A DNA stretch of 64,000 bases, from the NCBI GenBank assembly GCA_002335605.1, contig BEDY01000005.1:1728448-1792447 (forward strand), given 5' to 3'. Shown here piece by piece: positions 28,788 through 40,005 of the stretch. Made by a program: the position numbers and the translations under genes. Each line of letters starts with the position of its first letter. The first letter of the stretch is position 1. The DNA comes from Prillingera fragicola (lineage: Eukaryota > Basidiomycota > Tremellomycetes > Trichosporonales > Trichosporonaceae). The notes below the pieces were generated by a model. That model searched no databases. It was not told where the DNA came from and saw only the letters and a list, made by a program, of their open reading frames with translations.

Positions 28788-31705
28788 CTCGTGGTGCTGG
28801 TTCTAGTGGGTGGAGGTGGCTATGGCAGAGATGGAGAAGATGCTAGTAGATGCTAGTGACTGTGCTGTCGTCGTCGTCGTCGGTGTTGTAAGAGTGTCTA
28901 GGGCTATGCGATGGCGATAGTGTTGCCTAGGTGAAGAAAAAAAAGGCGCGTTGGGTATGAGATGAACAGTGAGCATTGTGCTTTCTTAAGAGCATTTCTG
29001 CTCTCAAGCACTCACCTGTCGCCTCTGTCACGGTCTGCAAGCACAATAGAAATCTCACAAGCCAGCAGCACTTGCTGCGCTCGACTGCGGGCCACATCCC
29101 ATCGACGCTGGCCCCGGCGGCGGCGCCGTACCTGTCTCACCGCCACTGCGCCAGATCTGCGATCCGAGCACCCGGCCTTTCTTGACCTCATCCTGTTTGT
29201 CCGGTTTCTTAATGCACCCCCAAGATTATACCTTGGGCAACGCAGCCCAGAGAAGGAAAGGGATCAAGGGACGGACCGGGAATGTTGAACGCGGGATCAC
29301 GGGCGGGTAACGACTGATCAGAAAGTGCCAAGTTTATTGTATAGAGTGCTGGCGGAAATGTGGCCCGGGTATGGTTTCCTCTGCTGCTGCTGCTCTTGCA
29401 CCTGTAACGATTGCGGTGACAAGCGATATTGACACTTTGCATGTATGCGGGTGACGCCTAATGACGGAGCGCGACGCAATTCCCATTGTGCTCGCCACGC
29501 ACCCGACGCCACCCGCGCCACGCGACTGACTATTTTCCCTTGCTTCCACTCCTCTGGGCTCCAGGCGGTTCTCACACCTGTCATTGTAGAATGCACGCGC
29601 GATGGAATAACAACAGAGGCTCCAGGGCATTATGAACGAGGACTGTTAGAGTTTACGTGCCCCGAGCCCAACGCCACCGCTTGGTCACGCCACGGCACCA
29701 GCATACCTAGGCGTGCCGCATAGCAGAGGCAGCGGCACAGTGCCAGTGCCTATGTGCCGGTTTCTCTCCTGTGCGTGTGGATTCCTGCCCAGTGTCATCC
29801 CTGCATCCTCTGATTCATCTGTGCCATGCAAGCATGCCGTGAATGCCCAGCATGCTTGGCCCTTGACGCCACCAAGCACTCCGGTATTTTCCTCGTCCCA
29901 ATGTCAACTTTGTTCTCCTGAAAACAAAAGTCAATCGCGAGAACAAGTCCGCCCACACGTCATGGCTGGCATGTTGTTGTGGACATTGACAGTCGCAAAC
30001 CAGCCATCGTGGAGGGGAATGCACTGGGAATGCACTGGGAATATACACTAGCTTCTCGCGGCGCGTGTTGTTTGTGTACGCTTGCTTGGATGAGGAAAGG
30101 TGTCCAGGTGGGAGATCTCTGCCTGCAAGGCCGCATAGACAGCAAGCCGGATCCAGTTACTGGATCCATAGGTACCAGGATCAAGGACAAACTGGGTGCG
30201 TGACTGTCTCACGCTCTCAGGCTTGGTCCTCCGCATGCATACCTCAATCCGCTCAGCGCGTAGATGCGGCCCGCACCGCGCACTGCGCGATCACGGCAGC
30301 GCAGGTTTACTGGGATCGGAAGCTGACGTGTGGGATTGGGCCTGATATCGGTGCTGACCTCGAGCAGACAGCGGCCCCGCAAACATGGTGCGATCGTACA
30401 CGGAAGACTGGACGGGGAGCAGGTGGCCAATGCCGGTCAGTGCCTCGAGCTAGTCGTGTGGGAAACGTGTCGCAGGGAGGAGCAACGTGTTGCAGGCGTG
30501 TATGATACGTGCAGAAGGTCTGTGGACTCTGGGGTAGAACAACCATGGCCCGAGCGCGCCGAGTGAGGTCCTTGAGGCCTCAGAGTATGGGGTTGCAGCC
30601 AGGTGAGGAGAGGGAGGAGCGTGCACTCCCATGCTTGAGCACAAGCTCTGACCTGCTATCGTACGACCTCGACAATGCACCATACGCCTCGTTCTCCGGG
30701 ACAAAGGTGAGTCAAAGGGCTGGAGGCAGCGCACAGCAGCTACACATGATGGGCATTGGCATTGGCAAGCATGTGGTCCAAACCATAGCAATGATTACGG
30801 CGGAACGTCGCGGCAGATGCTAGGGCCCAGTAGGCGATGCGATGCAGCATCAATGGTAGCTGGCGGGATGCTGACATCGATTCAGTCGCGTCGTCCAAAG
30901 TGTTCCTGACCCGCGTTTCTCTCCACGCGTGCTTCCCATGTCTTACAAATCTTGCGTTCGTTGTCGGCTCTCGGATGCTGCTTGAGCGCAGATGCTTAAC
31001 TGGAACACGGGTACCCGCGCATATCATACCTCACAGGATGCATGCATTGGCTCAGCGCGGCTCCGCTGTGGCGCTCTGGCTAACTTGATTTCTTCTGAAT
31101 TAACGCCTCTTGATCGCCCGCGTGCTCTTGGCGTTCTCGGAACATGCTTTTACGTACCTTGTTTCCGCTGCACTGGATCCGCGACACGCCTGTCTTGCCT
31201 GTCACCTCTGCCGCACCGGCAGCGGCACCGGCCTCACCGACCCGCAAGTGTGATCCGTAAAAGCAGCATGAGCGGGAGCCCACATCTGTCGTTCCCGGCC
31301 AGCAAACGGCACATTCGGAACGTAGGAACAGGCTGTAACAGGTACTCTCCGGATCGCGATCACGATCATAACGCGTCACCCGTGACTGCTTTTCGTGCCC
31401 ATTATCTATGGTCGACGCGTCGCTGGAGAAGTCAAGAGGACGCGTTAGTGGAGGAACAAGATACAGGTGCACACATGCATGGCACAGCACCGGAAGTGCC
31501 GTTAGTCGTTCCGCTGACACCGTAGCCGGCATAGGCACCCGTGTTCGTGCCGGGGTGACAGTGGGCACATTACAGAGCGTCTCTCCTCTTCGCTGTGCAC
31601 AGCTGGCAAACTAGTCTTAACATAGAAAATTGCTGCATCGCAGTGGTGCCTTCTGTGACAGGTCCTGGGAACCCACAGATTGTTCCCAGGCGCGGCCAGT
31701 TGTGT
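28788..31705. other. 2.9-kb gene-poor stretch
   Basis: No frame with coding-like composition, splice signals or family resemblance. Contains the 19-bp palindrome GGATCCAGT-T-ACTGGATCC (about 30149-30167) and a short tandem GGGAATGCACT repeat near 30015-30045. Could hide non-coding RNA or decayed transposon DNA. Confidence 0.5.
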
Positions 31706-33030
31706 CTAACACTTTGCCGGCAAGCGATCCCACTGGCCAGCCAGCAGAGTGTTGAGAAATCTCCACAGCGCTTCTGCAAGCTCGGCCGGCTTCTCCTGCG
31801 GAATCTGCTCTGTCAGCACTGACTCTATCCACTCATCCGTTGTCAACTTACGAGATGCCCAGCCCCCATGATCCGTTCATTGCGCGCACGCGATGGTCGC
31901 CAGACAATTTCATTCGCAATCTCCACACCACCCATCCAACCCTCATCCTCTGCCATCACAAAGCCCGTGGGCAAGTGGAGTTTCTCGAGACAGTCCCAGC
32001 CACGCGTCACTCCATCGGGGTTTGAGAAGATTGCTGCCTCTGCCCACCGCGGTGTCGCCAACGTGACCTCGCCGTCCGGGCAGCGGTAGTCGGTGGGCAC
32101 GAGCGAGTGGCTTGCCCAGAGCTCAAAGATCTCGTCCGGCCACGACTTGTGCATCGCGTTGCCCCGACAGTTGGCCACGGCGGCTGCGCGAGTGGGCCAC
32201 TCGGAGCGACGATTGAGCGCATTGTGCGGGAGGGGGTAGCCTGCGAGTGCCATCTTGTTGCCGAGGGCGGGTTGGGTCTGGAGTCAGTTGCGTGATCAAC
32301 AGGGTGGTGCGTACCATGGGTTCAACCACGAAAAGCGCGTCAAAGAGCGTTGGCTCAACGCTTCCAGCGAGGACGAGACCGTTGCCGCCCAGAGAGTGGC
32401 CAAGAGCTATCACTGGTTGGTCGTCGTTACTCTCGCACCAGCGCAGATGCCACGGCGCGTCGGACACACCAACGTAAGAGGGCAAGACGTGACGGACAAA
32501 GTTGATGACGTCGCGCGCATTGTCGGCCCAGCTATACAAAGGAGAGAGATTTCCCGCGTTCAGGTCTGCAGCGGCGCCATGTGTCGTGTCCTCCAGCAGC
32601 CAGACGTCGTTTACAACCACGCCGGGGCTAACGGGGAGCGGCTTGTTGGTACCAAATACCTCGGATACGGTATTGGTTGGACGGCACAGGATGCAGCTGA
32701 GGGTGGGATACCAGAGCTTTCCACAAGTTAGCAGAGAGAACCTTCCAAAGAACATGCCACAAGTCTCTCACCTCCTTCTGTAACCCGTTACCGTGGGTCA
32801 CTACCAAAGTCACTCCACCGACAACGGGCTTATCGCGGCGCCAACGCTCGACGACAAGCCACTGTGCCGGCTGGTCGGGTGCCTCGCGCGCCTCTTCAAT
32901 CTGCCAGTCGACCGCTTCGTGGCGGAGAGCAATGCTCCTGTCCTTTTCGACGGCGATACGTCTGGCTCATTCGGCTTTTGTCTCGCCAGATCTGGGGGTC
33001 GGGCCGAAGGGGTTCGAAGAGCGCCAGCAT
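31706..33030 (-). CDS. Alpha/beta-hydrolase fold protein, 5' end unresolved (possible frameshift)
   Basis: Serine hydrolase-type enzyme. Reliable exons: ...-32772, 32716-32315, 32277-31852 and 31804-31706, with introns 55, 37 and 47 nt. Visible are VTLVVTHGNGLQKELWYPTL (strand plus oxyanion-type His-Gly), the nucleophile elbow VIALGHSLGGNGLVLA with Ser in G-H-S-L-G, and the C-terminal catalytic His in IMGAGHLIPQEKPAELA. Upstream, MLALFEPLRPDPQIWRDKSR from 33030 looks coding but is in a different frame from IALRHEAVDWQIEEAREAP, and no acceptable intron joins them. Either the start is elsewhere or a one-base change breaks the gene. Substrate unknown. Confidence 0.75.
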
Positions 33031-33628
33031 GTGCCACGGCCTTCGCGGAGCTGCTTTGGCCAGGCGGCGGGAGCAGCGTGGAGACTGCGGGTGTAGCCTG
33101 TGGGCGGTGGGGGAAGAGGGAGGCGAGGAGGGTAAGGTGCCGGGGTTGCGTGCGGTGGGGGAAGGAGGGGTAGGAGTGCGAAGGGTAGCGCGCGTCGGGA
33201 GGGCGCGAGAGAGGGTTTATTCCATTGAGGGTAGGTGTGTACCTTTGGGGATGTTTGAGGTGTATCTGCCTGCATTGCGAGGGAAGGTTAGAGGGAGCAA
33301 AGAGAGAGAGAGACTAGATGCAGGCTGTAGATGATAAAAAGTCTAGACGACAACAGTTGCCGGTGGTGAGCTCGGCATCGGCTCTGACGAAACCCGGCAT
33401 CGCCTAAACAAAGTATAAATTAATTATTATATTTTGTTAGCAAGCAATTTGCATGCATGACGAGCCGTACAGCTGATATCACTGGGCCCACAATCTGGAT
33501 GTCTGTTGTTGCCCGCTGGCCCTGGGTGGGTTTTGGGCAGTGTGTGGAGCATTCGAATGAGATACATGCATGTCTTGAATGGATAAAATAGATGGGGCAA
33601 GCGTAACGCGCCGCCGTCGCGAAACGGA
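33031..33628. other. Intergenic / upstream of the hydrolase
   Basis: Includes a Pro-rich minus-strand frame up to 33275 that could be leader or N-terminus of the hydrolase but cannot be joined. An AG-rich run lies near 33300-33313. Otherwise nothing. Confidence 0.4.
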
Positions 33629-35506
33629 CTACACAGGGTCTGCACGAAGCTGGAGAAGCTTCGTCATCTCGTCTGGGGATGTGAACCGAATATACACAGG
33701 CCTCTCCTTGGACCAGTCGACCACGTCCGAGGCATAGTCGCTGTCACCGTCGGAATCAGAAGCCCCCGAGCTCCCCCCCCCATCGCCACCATCTCTGAAC
33801 GGCGCAGACCTGAATGCTGTTTGAGATGGGCCCCAGCTTTCCCCGGTCTCTCCTCCCTGCCCTGGCGGTGGCTGGTCGTCCTCGTCGTCGGGGCGCTCTT
33901 CAGCGTCGGGGCTCTCTGGAATGGGCGACGGATGTTTGCGTTTACGGGGAGTCTCCTTGGAGCTGAAACTGCGCCTGACTTTGGCAACAGCTTCCATCTT
34001 GTGGGCATCCATCTTTTCAATCACGGAAGCTGCGACGAGCTCTTTGTAGTACTCCAGGAAGGCGTCACTGGGGGGAGGAAGTCGAGGCAGCGGTGCTCCA
34101 ACTGGTAGCCGGAGTACTTGCTCAACGGCCATTGCTAGGATGTCCCAAAGACGTGAGACAGCTTTCAGGTCGAACAGGTGGCCATGCGAGTCCATCTCTG
34201 GATATCCCGTGATGGGGTGATACTGGTGCAGAAGGTCGTTGGCGAGAAGCGAGTGCGCGTCGAACTCCGATTTATCCTTCGCCAGCAAATGAGCAATGTC
34301 CGTAAGAATTCCACTATGGTCGTGGCCTTCTGGAACTTCGACAGCAATTGCCAAAGGTGGAAAGGCGCTGTTGGTGTCATCGGCGGTTGGTGAAGGGATA
34401 TCGGGAGGCGGTTGGATCGGGGGCTGAATGCAGTCCATTTGTGAATGTTCCAACACGCATGTCCTAGAGTACTTGCAATTGATAAGAATCAGTCCAGCCC
34501 ACGTCCCTCCTTGCTCCCAAGCGGCCGAGGAGTACAGAACCTGCTGCGACAGAGCTTCCCGCGTGACCAACGACCGTGGTGCTTGACGACTAGGTGCTGC
34601 TGGATGAATCTTGACCTCTCCGACTAGCGTCGGAAGCAAGTAGGCCCTCCCAGTCGAGATATCCACCGTGCTCGCGCCGACGAACAGATCCGGATTGTAG
34701 GTACCCGACCTAGAATCGGCGCTGCGCGCTGACGGGGACGGGGACGGAGATGGCATCGAGCCAGGGCTGGTGGATAAGGATGCCCGTCTAGAGGGGGTGA
34801 TGGACATGGGGGGTGGTGTGGTCGCAGAAATGACGTGTCCTGAGAGCGGGGCTGTGGGTGTGCTGGCTTGCTTTGTCGAAGAGGCGTCCGCTGCTTCCTG
34901 ACCGAGAACGTGTGGTGGCGTATGCGGCAGAATTGCTGGCGGTGACGAGGCTGGCTTCAGAAGCGGAGAAAGCGGTCGCCCAGTGCGGCCAAGCGGGGAT
35001 GGAGACGCAGGTGAGCCAGATGTGTGTGAGGCATAAGTCGAACAATCTTGCAGGGTCTTGCTGCTCGGTGTCATCTTGTTTTTTGGTGAGCTCGATTCTC
35101 CACGCAGGGCGGTTTTGGCCTTCATTTCGGCCGCCCAAGTCTGATATTCTTAGCCATGTCCCGGTGCAGGATAACATACCTGGGTACTCGTATACGCAAT
35201 GGAGTTATCAACGACAACATTCTTGAGTGAAGACGACACGCCGATCAAGACTGCGCTTGTGTCGTTTACCCGCTGAACTTCGGTGCGCGTGTCGGTATGA
35301 GTCGCCGCAGCCAGCTCCGCCAGACGATTTTGGCGGTCAATCTCTCCCAATGGCTGTGCCAAATTCATTGCCATTAGAAACAGTGGTTCATAGCCGCGGT
35401 GGGTCTTATCCAGAGCCAGTTCCCCATTGTCGTCGACGAGGACCAGCGGCTTGGCCAGGCGAACGAAGGTGGCAAACGAGGTTGTTGCCACTGTTGAATT
35501 CTGCAT
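33629..35506 (-). CDS. Hypothetical protein (612 aa), function unknown
   Basis: Exon 1 35506-35180 and exon 2 35140-33629, joined by a 39-nt intron (GTATGT...ATATCAG) that keeps frame (STQ-TWAAEMKAKTA). The N-terminal 120 residues look compact (LAKPLVLVDDNGELALDK, ALIGVSSS-type segments). Residues about 140-250 are Ser/Pro-rich with SP sites. A compact middle contains DLFVGASTVDIS, YLLPTLVGEVKIHPAA and GGTWAGLILINCKY; the VGEVK after an acidic strand recalls a PD-(D/E)xK nuclease-type core, but this is weak. The C-terminus is acidic and disordered (RPDDEDDQPPPG) and ends in a short fold-like KERPVYIRFTSPDEMTKLL. Confidence 0.7.
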
Positions 35507-35703
35507 GAGTGGTTGCGGATTGTTGCGATGGATGCTTGGAAAAGATGATCAGAGTGATTATGACTGAGAGGGTGGTTGTGGCAGCGAGAGCAAAAGAAGG
35601 ACCAAGTAGAAGGAGGAGACGACGAGAAGACGAGAAGAAGACGAGAAGACGATGACATGAACGCATGCGGCGGTGGCAAAATAGGAACAGCGCACCTAAA
35701 AAG

Positions 35704-35708
35704 AAAAA
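35704..35708 (-). terminator. RNA polymerase III oligo-T terminator of the tRNA
   Basis: Run of five T on the minus strand starting 3 nt after the tRNA 3' end, as expected for Pol III termination. Confidence 0.75.
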
Positions 35709-35710
35709 TG

Positions 35711-35797
35711 TGGACGAGTTAGGAATCGAACCAAAGACCTCGTCAAATAGACTAATGAAATGCTAATGACGCGCTCTACCAACTGAGCTACACGCCC
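35711..35797 (-). tRNA. tRNA-Ala(AGC) with a 14-nt intron
   Basis: Cloverleaf read on the minus strand. The acceptor stem GGGCGTG pairs with CTCGTCC and includes the G3-U70 wobble that marks tRNA-Ala, plus one T-T mismatch at pair 6. D arm GCTC...GAGC. Anticodon stem CGTCA/TGACG with loop TT-AGC-A-T, interrupted after position 37 by a 14-nt intron. T arm contains GGTTCGATTCC (B box); the A box is TAGCTCAGTTGG. The discriminator is A. CCA is not encoded, as normal for nuclear tRNA. The sequence closely resembles fungal tRNA-Ala(AGC). Confidence 0.93.
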
Positions 35798-36505
35798 CAC
35801 AATATTTGGGATTTCTGTGGTGCAGTTTGAGTCTGCCCCAATTATTCTCTGTCGACCGCGCATGCTCCTCCTCTCTTGGATCTCCAACCATGCAGCTGTG
35901 CTTGCCTGGGGCTCTGTGCCTATAAGCTGTTTACGCTGCGAATCGTCAGACAGGTACACAATCGCGAAAGAGAGCCGAACCAGGCGGCGCTCCATCTTCG
36001 CGCTTGGTGTTTTAGCCCTTCATTTCGCCTCCCTGACGGGCCTGATGGGGTCGTGCTGGCACCATTCCGCTCGCATGCCTGCCCACGGACCGTCTTCCCC
36101 ATCCGATGACTGCAGGTCCGTGCTGGCCGCCACCGTGAGAGCTGTCGGGGTATCGGAGCTCTGTGCATCTTTTCGGCCCTGTAATGTTCGGCGCTCGGTT
36201 GAGGCGTGCGTGGGCTGGTGGGGAGATCTGTGGCGTTGCGTGCGCCACGGGGGATGGGGATCTGGCTTCCGCGTCACCTTCCCCCTGAGGCGTTGGCGGG
36301 GCCGGTGACGGCCGAGGTGAGCCGCCAGATGTCTGCTTGAACGCAGCGCACGTGTCTCTTTTGTAAGCCAGCGAGCCAGCAAGTGTGCAATTTGCTCAGC
36401 AGCGTTGAGCTGTATGCATTCCATCTACAGTCTACAGTCCCGACCAGCGGGAGTCTCTACCCAAATCCTATAAACGTCATCCCTTCCTCCCCATGCCATT
36501 GTCAT
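35798..36505. other. Intergenic, no gene seen
   Basis: Upstream of the tRNA and 3' of the monooxygenase gene; no supported frame. Confidence 0.5.
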
Positions 36506-38269
36506 TTATACACGCCCAGCCTTGCGACGAACAACCCCATGTCCAGAGGTGGGCTTGAACACGCGCCTGCGCACGAGTTTCTTGCCCACGGCCGCAGATG
36601 AGAGGGCCTCGGCGTCTGTGCGTTTCGCGCGGCGGACGCAGGATGTCACTGCTGGTCCCGAGTCGGTTGTCGTTGGCACGACGGTGGAGAGGCCGCTGCT
36701 TGGGATTGGGATAGTGGACGTAATGTTGGTAGAGGTGGTGGGGAGGAGGGTGCTGGTGAGCTCGGCTGACGTGATGGAAGTCATACTGGAGGGCTCGAGC
36801 GTGGTGACTGGGGTGATGGGGGAGACCGAACTGGCAGACTCGGACGTCGTCGGCGTGACAGGGCTCTCAGTGGCAGAGGTGATGGGCGTAGACGTACTCT
36901 CCGAAGCCGAAGTGATTGGAGTGGCTGTCGACCCAGTCGCAGAAGTGATAGGAGTGACCGTGCTCTCCGTCACCGAAGTCATACTCTCAGCAGCAGATGT
37001 AATGGGCGTAACAGTACTCTCCGGCAGCACCGTGGAGTTTGCATCAACCGTCGGGCGGATTACTGGATCCTGAATTGACGATGTCGGCTGGACCGTTGAG
37101 GCCGGCACAGGGGAAGTCGATGATGCCTCCTGGCTTGAAGTTGGGGTAGAAGTTGAAGGGGATTCCGAGGTTGTAGACGGAATCGATGTAGACAGCGGTG
37201 TGACCGATGTTGACTCGGGAACGACTGTGCTGGACTCTGGAGCGACCAAACTAGTCTCGGGTACCACGGATGTCGACTCTGGTATTTCAGTGGAGAGATC
37301 AGTCGGCGCGGTCGCATTGGGAGTGGGCTCTGAAATAGGCGTCGAGGTGGTCTCGGGTTGCGCCGAGGTGACGGAGGTTGGCAAAGCACTGGTCGTAGAC
37401 TCCACCGAGGTGGACTCGGGCGCCACGGAAGTGGGCTGGACGCTCGTCGAGTGCTCGACTGTAGAGGACGGCCCGGGATGAACTGGCTTCTGCGCTCCGG
37501 GGAGCTCGCACCCTGCCCCCTCTGGCGCGACAAAGTTTCCCTCCCCCCAGATAACATCCTCGTCGGGCCCAGGGTTGGGGATAATGACGTCGCGCGACGC
37601 AACGGTCGTGCAGTCGTTTCCGACATTAGCCTCGAAGATGTGTGGGCGTTGGGTAAAGGGGATGCTGGCTCGCTTGGCCAGTACATCCTCGGGCGTCCAC
37701 AGCTTGCCGTGCTCTTTCAAACTAGCCCAATCTTGGGCCGATCGGCGCGAGGGCGAGCCGCCGTTGATGACGACGTGCGCGCAGTTCATGTACATTTCGC
37801 GGTTGCCGAGCACGTTGAACCACGTCCAGGCAAACATGGCGTCTCCGGTCGGCGCGTCGTCGGGAATGTTGAATGGATAGCTGCCGCCTTCATCCGCAGT
37901 GCAGCTTCCCATGCGAGTTTGAATGACGGTCCATGTCTTGCCATTGTCGTAGGACAAGGACGCCTGGCAGGATCCGCCGCCGTGGGACACACCCGAGTGA
38001 AGGGTATAGTTGTAATGGCCTCCGGCTGACCATTCTGCGGTGGCTGTGCCCTGCGGGGTGTCGAGGACAGAGTGGTAGCCCTTGCACGGAAAGTTGGAGC
38101 CGTCAGGGAACAGCGGGGCGGTCATCGTGTAGTCAATGTTGGCCCACTCGGTATGGGGGTTGAATTTGGAAAGAAAGGGGAGGGGGTAGATCATCTCCAT
38201 GTGGGCTAGGGCTTGCGTGGAGAGAAGGGCAACGGCCACTGCCGCTCCGAGTGTAAATTGGGAACCCAT
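36506..38269 (-). CDS. Secreted AA11-like lytic polysaccharide monooxygenase with long Ser/Thr tail
   Basis: Copper enzyme expected to cleave chitin-like polymers oxidatively outside the cell. Single exon, 587 aa from the ATG at 38269; an ATG 30 bp upstream would spoil the signal peptide. The signal peptide is MGSQFTLGAAVAVALLSTQA-LA, and cleavage exposes His1 of HMEMIYPLPFLSKFNP, needed for the copper brace. DGSNFPCKGY and the second copper His in SGVSHGGGSCQASL (mature His74) follow the AA11 pattern; MYMNCAHVVING is near the end of the domain. From about residue 270 the protein is a 280-residue mucin-like tail with degenerate ES-T-x-TPITSA repeats, likely O-glycosylated. The basic C-terminus has no GPI signal. 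The AA11 assignment is by motif only. Confidence 0.85.
   Translation of the reverse strand: MGSQFTLGAAVAVALLSTQALAHMEMIYPLPFLSKFNPHTEWANIDYTMTAPLFPDGSNFPCKGYHSVLDTPQGTATAEWSAGGHYNYTLHSGVSHGGGSCQASLSYDNGKTWTVIQTRMGSCTADEGGSYPFNIPDDAPTGDAMFAWTWFNVLGNREMYMNCAHVVINGGSPSRRSAQDWASLKEHGKLWTPEDVLAKRASIPFTQRPHIFEANVGNDCTTVASRDVIIPNPGPDEDVIWGEGNFVAPEGAGCELPGAQKPVHPGPSSTVEHSTSVQPTSVAPESTSVESTTSALPTSVTSAQPETTSTPISEPTPNATAPTDLSTEIPESTSVVPETSLVAPESSTVVPESTSVTPLSTSIPSTTSESPSTSTPTSSQEASSTSPVPASTVQPTSSIQDPVIRPTVDANSTVLPESTVTPITSAAESMTSVTESTVTPITSATGSTATPITSASESTSTPITSATESPVTPTTSESASSVSPITPVTTLEPSSMTSITSAELTSTLLPTTSTNITSTIPIPSSGLSTVVPTTTDSGPAVTSCVRRAKRTDAEALSSAAVGKKLVRRRVFKPTSGHGVVRRKAGRV
36690..37480 (-). repeat. 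Degenerate short tandem repeats encoding a Ser/Thr mucin-like tail
   Basis: Coding minisatellite inside the monooxygenase gene. Units of 24-36 nt encode variants of TS-VTESTVTPITSA and STSVVPES-, most regular at about 36860-37030. Length polymorphism between strains would be expected. Confidence 0.7.
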
Positions 38270-39846
38270 GGTCGTGGGTGGCGAATGGGGTGTTTGCAAT
38301 GCTTGTATGTGTCTGTGATGTCTGCGGTTAGTGAAAAAGGTGGCCGACTCAGCGAGTAACGCGAGGGGGCGCTATCACTGCTCTGTCATCTGTGCTCTAG
38401 CACTGACTCTCACCTTCGTAACAGTCGTAGCCACTGTGTTCTAGAGACCTGTTCAAGAGACAAAGAGAACAAGCGCTAGGTCGGCTAAACGATGGTCGAT
38501 TGTCTGCCAGCAGACAACAAACGTGAGGAAGGAGGGATCCAGTCGATGGAGCGATTAGGGTTGATTGGTAGTAGTAGGTCGTGGAGCCAGCTCCTGTGTG
38601 AGTGCTGTAAATGACTGCCTGCCAGAGGTTAGTCGATGAATATAGTACAGTGGAGAAGAAGCTTGCGATGGCGAGTTGCTCCTTGATCTTTGAGCCCAAC
38701 CCGGGGAGGGGATTTGCTGGTCCCATTGCTGTTGGGTCCTGCGTCGACCATGCCAGTAGATTCTCAGGATCCTAGGCTGGTGGTGGTATGGTCAGCCTTC
38801 GGCATTGCCCTAGCGTGGTGAGGTATGGAGGGCATCCGGCCAATGTTGAATCAGGGCTGTGCAGAATGTACAGGCGCTTGTAGCAGCGATCCAGTGAGGG
38901 TCGACCAAGGGGTGAGGAGGAACAACTAGCACCAGCGTGACGCCAGCTCCGCGCCTGGATGGGATAGCTGGTACATGGAAAGTAGAGGGACAAGTAGACG
39001 TTGGCGTTCAGGCAAACAGACGCCGAAAGAGTTGATGAAGGGAGCGTGGGAGCAATGGGACGTGCCGAATCGGCTGGTGATTGCCCGGCGATTGGTCTGT
39101 GAATGCAGGGAAAGTGCTGGATTTCAGGATAGGAATGAATGCTTGGCAGAGAAGAGGAGAGACGCCATGATGCGCCACGATGCCGATTTGTTGTTGCATC
39201 CATTGGAATCCAACATGTGCTGTTGTCCCCTGAATGAGAAAAAGAGAAATCAGTCACGCAAAAGGCTGGGCGCAGGCAGGCTGGCGCGGGAAGGGTCAGA
39301 ACGGGATCACATTTAATTCCGTGAAATGCACGTGCAAAGTTGTCATTAAGTGGGTGGACCAACTAGCTTCATCTCTGATCGCTGGATGACTACGAGGTAC
39401 ACTTGCGCTGTAGCCAGGCAAGCTGCAAAGCAAGAATGCCATGCACTGCGTAGAACAAAGCCATGGATCCTCGGCGTGCACTGCGGACGACACGAGGATG
39501 TTCTCGCCATCATGGACAGTCTTACCAACACCAGAGTACCCCGAGGCCGCCATGCTAGCCATTGCTCAGCGATTACTGCACTCCGAGATGATATTAGCCG
39601 GTGTACCGTGGTCTGAGACGGATGGAGGGGGAGCGGAAGCAGATTTTCACAATCTTTTGCATGGACGGGATCAATTCCACGTGGGGATTAGATTAACCGC
39701 TCCTGCAGATCAGCCGATGATCTTCGATCTGCCTCGGCCAGCGGCCATTTGTCAGCAAGAGGGTACACTTTTACATCGGCCATGGTAGCAATGATCGTCA
39801 ATCACTCTCTGTAGAGATTGCAGCTCGCATCTGCTAGAATACCCTA
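38270..39846. other. Gene-poor region upstream of the monooxygenase
   Basis: About 1.6 kb. Short frames on both strands lack coding character. It contains the promoter and leader of the monooxygenase (minus) and ends just before the hemerythrin promoter. Confidence 0.5.
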
Positions 39847-39874
39847 ATGCTATCGATAAGATATACCCATCGCA

Positions 39875-39882
39875 TATATAAA
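39875..39882 (+). promoter_or_regulatory. TATA box of the hemerythrin gene
   Basis: TATATAAA 131 bp upstream of the ATG at 40006. Its position inside a longer open frame that begins at 39847 shows that the upstream ATG is probably not in the mRNA, which decides the start. Confidence 0.6.
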
Positions 39883-40005
39883 CTCACAACCTCGTCTCTT
39901 TCCATTCTTCACTCCAACAACTCTTACCCTCTCATCTCAGCCACCGTGCTATCCAAACTCTTGAAAACCGCAACCCGCGCAACCACACAAATCACTTCGC
40001 GCAGA

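Noticed and set aside
39847..40005. Start of the hemerythrin protein at 39847 with a mitochondrial-like leader
   Set aside because: A TATA box at 39875 lies downstream of that ATG, so the main transcript probably starts after it; kept only as an alternative in the entry.
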